From the NCBI RefSeq assembly GCF_012935715.1, contig NZ_CP052860.1, forward strand, positions 7,130,001 to 7,194,000: 64,000 nt of DNA. Direction: 5' to 3'. The DNA is from Pseudomonas sp. ADAK13. Its GTDB lineage: Bacteria > Pseudomonadota > Gammaproteobacteria > Pseudomonadales > Pseudomonadaceae. Of this stretch, positions 63,198-64,000 are shown in pieces. How positions within the stretch are numbered: the first letter of the stretch is position 1; every line of letters starts with the position of its first letter. The notes under the pieces were generated by a model that was not told where the DNA came from, made no database searches, and saw only the letters and a program-made list of their open reading frames with translations. The position numbers and the translations under genes were made by a program.

Positions 63198-64000
63198 TCA
63201 GCTGGCGGTGGCCAGCAGCAAATCCTGCACCGAACGCCCCTTGCCGCGGCTGCGGTCGTGCTCGTACAGCGACGCGGCAATCTCGTCGGCACGGATCGGC
63301 AGGATCGACAGCAACGTATCGCTCAAGCCATGGCTGGCCTGGCTGAAACCCTGCATGTAGATGCCGGCCTTGCAGCGCTCGTCGGTGACGATGCGGTAGT
63401 CGCGGCTGACTTCGAAGTCGCCCATGTAGTCCGCCAACGGTGCCAGCAACTGGCGATGCATCTGGCGTTCATACCCGGTGGCCAGCACCACGGCGTCGTA
63501 GTGGTTGAGGCTGGTCTCGCCGGTGGCGTTGTTGCGCAACGCCAACTCGACACCCAGCGGCCCGGCCGTGGCTTTTTCCACGGTGGTCAGGGTGCGGAAC
63601 GCATGACGGGCAATGCCGGAGACTTTCTGGCGGTAGAAAATCCCGTAGATGCGCTCGATCAGGTCCAGGTCCACCACCGAATAGTTGGTGTTGTGGTACT
63701 CGTTGACCAGCCGCTCGCGCTCACTGCCGTTCTGCTGGAACACCAGGTCGGTGAATTCCGGCGAGAACACTTCGTTGACGAACGGGCTGTCATCGGCAGG
63801 CTTGAGGGCCGAGCCACGCAGGATCATGTCGACCTGCACCGACGGAAAACTGTCGTTCAGATCAATGAAGGCCTCAGCCGCACTCTGCCCGCCGCCGATG
63901 ATCGCGATGCGCATCGGCTTGCCGTCCACACATGGCTGCTTGGCCATGCGCTCCAGATACTGGGAATGATGGAACACCCGCCCGTCCTCCTTGAGCCCCT
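63198..64000 (-). CDS. pvdA: L-ornithine N5-monooxygenase (5' end outside window)
   Basis: A flavin-dependent N-hydroxylase that makes N5-hydroxyornithine for a pyoverdine-type siderophore. The C-terminal 267 codons are present; the frame stays open to the right edge (DGRVFHHSQYLERMA). The NADPH-binding Rossmann motif is AIIGGGQSAAEAF; other family segments are NDSFPSVQVDMILRGSAL, NEVFSPEFTDLVFQQNG, YSVVDLDLIERIYG and the ATGY motif in VVLATGYERQMHR. Lysine N6-hydroxylase is an alternative, but the genus favours ornithine. It is not in an operon with the radical SAM gene as far as the window shows. Confidence 0.9.
   Translation of the reverse strand, partial: GLKEDGRVFHHSQYLERMAKQPCVDGKPMRIAIIGGGQSAAEAFIDLNDSFPSVQVDMILRGSALKPADDSPFVNEVFSPEFTDLVFQQNGSERERLVNEYHNTNYSVVDLDLIERIYGIFYRQKVSGIARHAFRTLTTVEKATAGPLGVELALRNNATGETSLNHYDAVVLATGYERQMHRQLLAPLADYMGDFEVSRDYRIVTDERCKAGIYMQGFSQASHGLSDTLLSILPIRADEIAASLYEHDRSRGKGRSVQDLLLATAS

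Overview
The window looks like chromosome of a Pseudomonas of the fluorescens group. The clues are GC-rich coding sequence, the gene order ppiD-hupB-lon-clpX-clpP-tig followed by a tRNA Arg/His/Leu/His cluster and folD, the bkd branched-chain keto-acid operon, an ornithine hydroxylase of the pyoverdine (PvdA) type at the right edge, and many REP/REPIN-like palindromes with the core GTGGGAGCTGGCTTGCCTGCGA or GTGGCGAGGGAGCTTGCTCC. No prophage, integrase, transposase, CRISPR array or rRNA was seen.

Layout. 1-9.9 kb: proteostasis genes on the minus strand (ppiD, hupB, lon with a heat-shock-type promoter, clpX, clpP, tig), a degenerate tRNA-Asp-like RNA between hupB and ppiD, four tRNAs, then folD. 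10-12.6 kb: pbpG, a lipoprotein with a C39-like fold that has lost its catalytic residues, and small envelope proteins. 12.8-18.6 kb: a complete RND efflux operon (pump, adaptor, outer-membrane factor). 18.7-20.2 kb: an accessory patch with a stand-alone type-44 polymorphic-toxin-like gene overlapping a membrane-anchored partner, then a strongly structured RNA leader in front of a small hypothetical gene. 20.3-28.8 kb: reductive pyrimidine catabolism (amidohydrolase, NCS1 permease, dihydropyrimidinase, two-subunit dihydropyrimidine dehydrogenase, TetR regulator). 28.9-30.6 kb: acetyltransferase and copCD.

30.8-38 kb: a hexuronate uptake and oxidation cluster (OprD porin, uronate dehydrogenase, lactonase, DctPQM TRAP transporter, aldose epimerase); the porin and the dehydrogenase share a near-identical operator-like sequence. 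38.1-40.9 kb: HlyD/MFS two-gene efflux pump. 41-46.5 kb: a composite repeat, then a sulfide/persulfide module: DASS permease, TauE exporter, sulfide:quinone oxidoreductase-like protein and a SqrR/BigR-type repressor, divergent from a persulfide dioxygenase-like protein. 46.6-53.4 kb: bkdR, bkdA1-bkdA2-bkdB-lpdV and a branched-chain aminotransferase. 53.5-60.7 kb: acetyltransferase, then a probable citrulline to ornithine to proline module with its own ABC importer and AsnC-type regulator. 61-63.2 kb: a radical-SAM/DUF4130 pair with a near-consensus LexA box 14 bases in front of the start codon. 63.2 kb to the end: partial pvdA.

The least conventional items are the pseudoknot-like leader at about 19.78-19.90 kb, the LexA-box radical-SAM/DUF4130 pair at 61-63.2 kb, the toxin/partner pair at 18.7-19.5 kb, the tRNA-Asp-like RNA at 1.4 kb, and the inverted arrays of a 17-base repeat at 60.74-61.07 kb. 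Start codons were chosen by eye from ribosome binding sites and family N-termini. No alignment or database search was possible.
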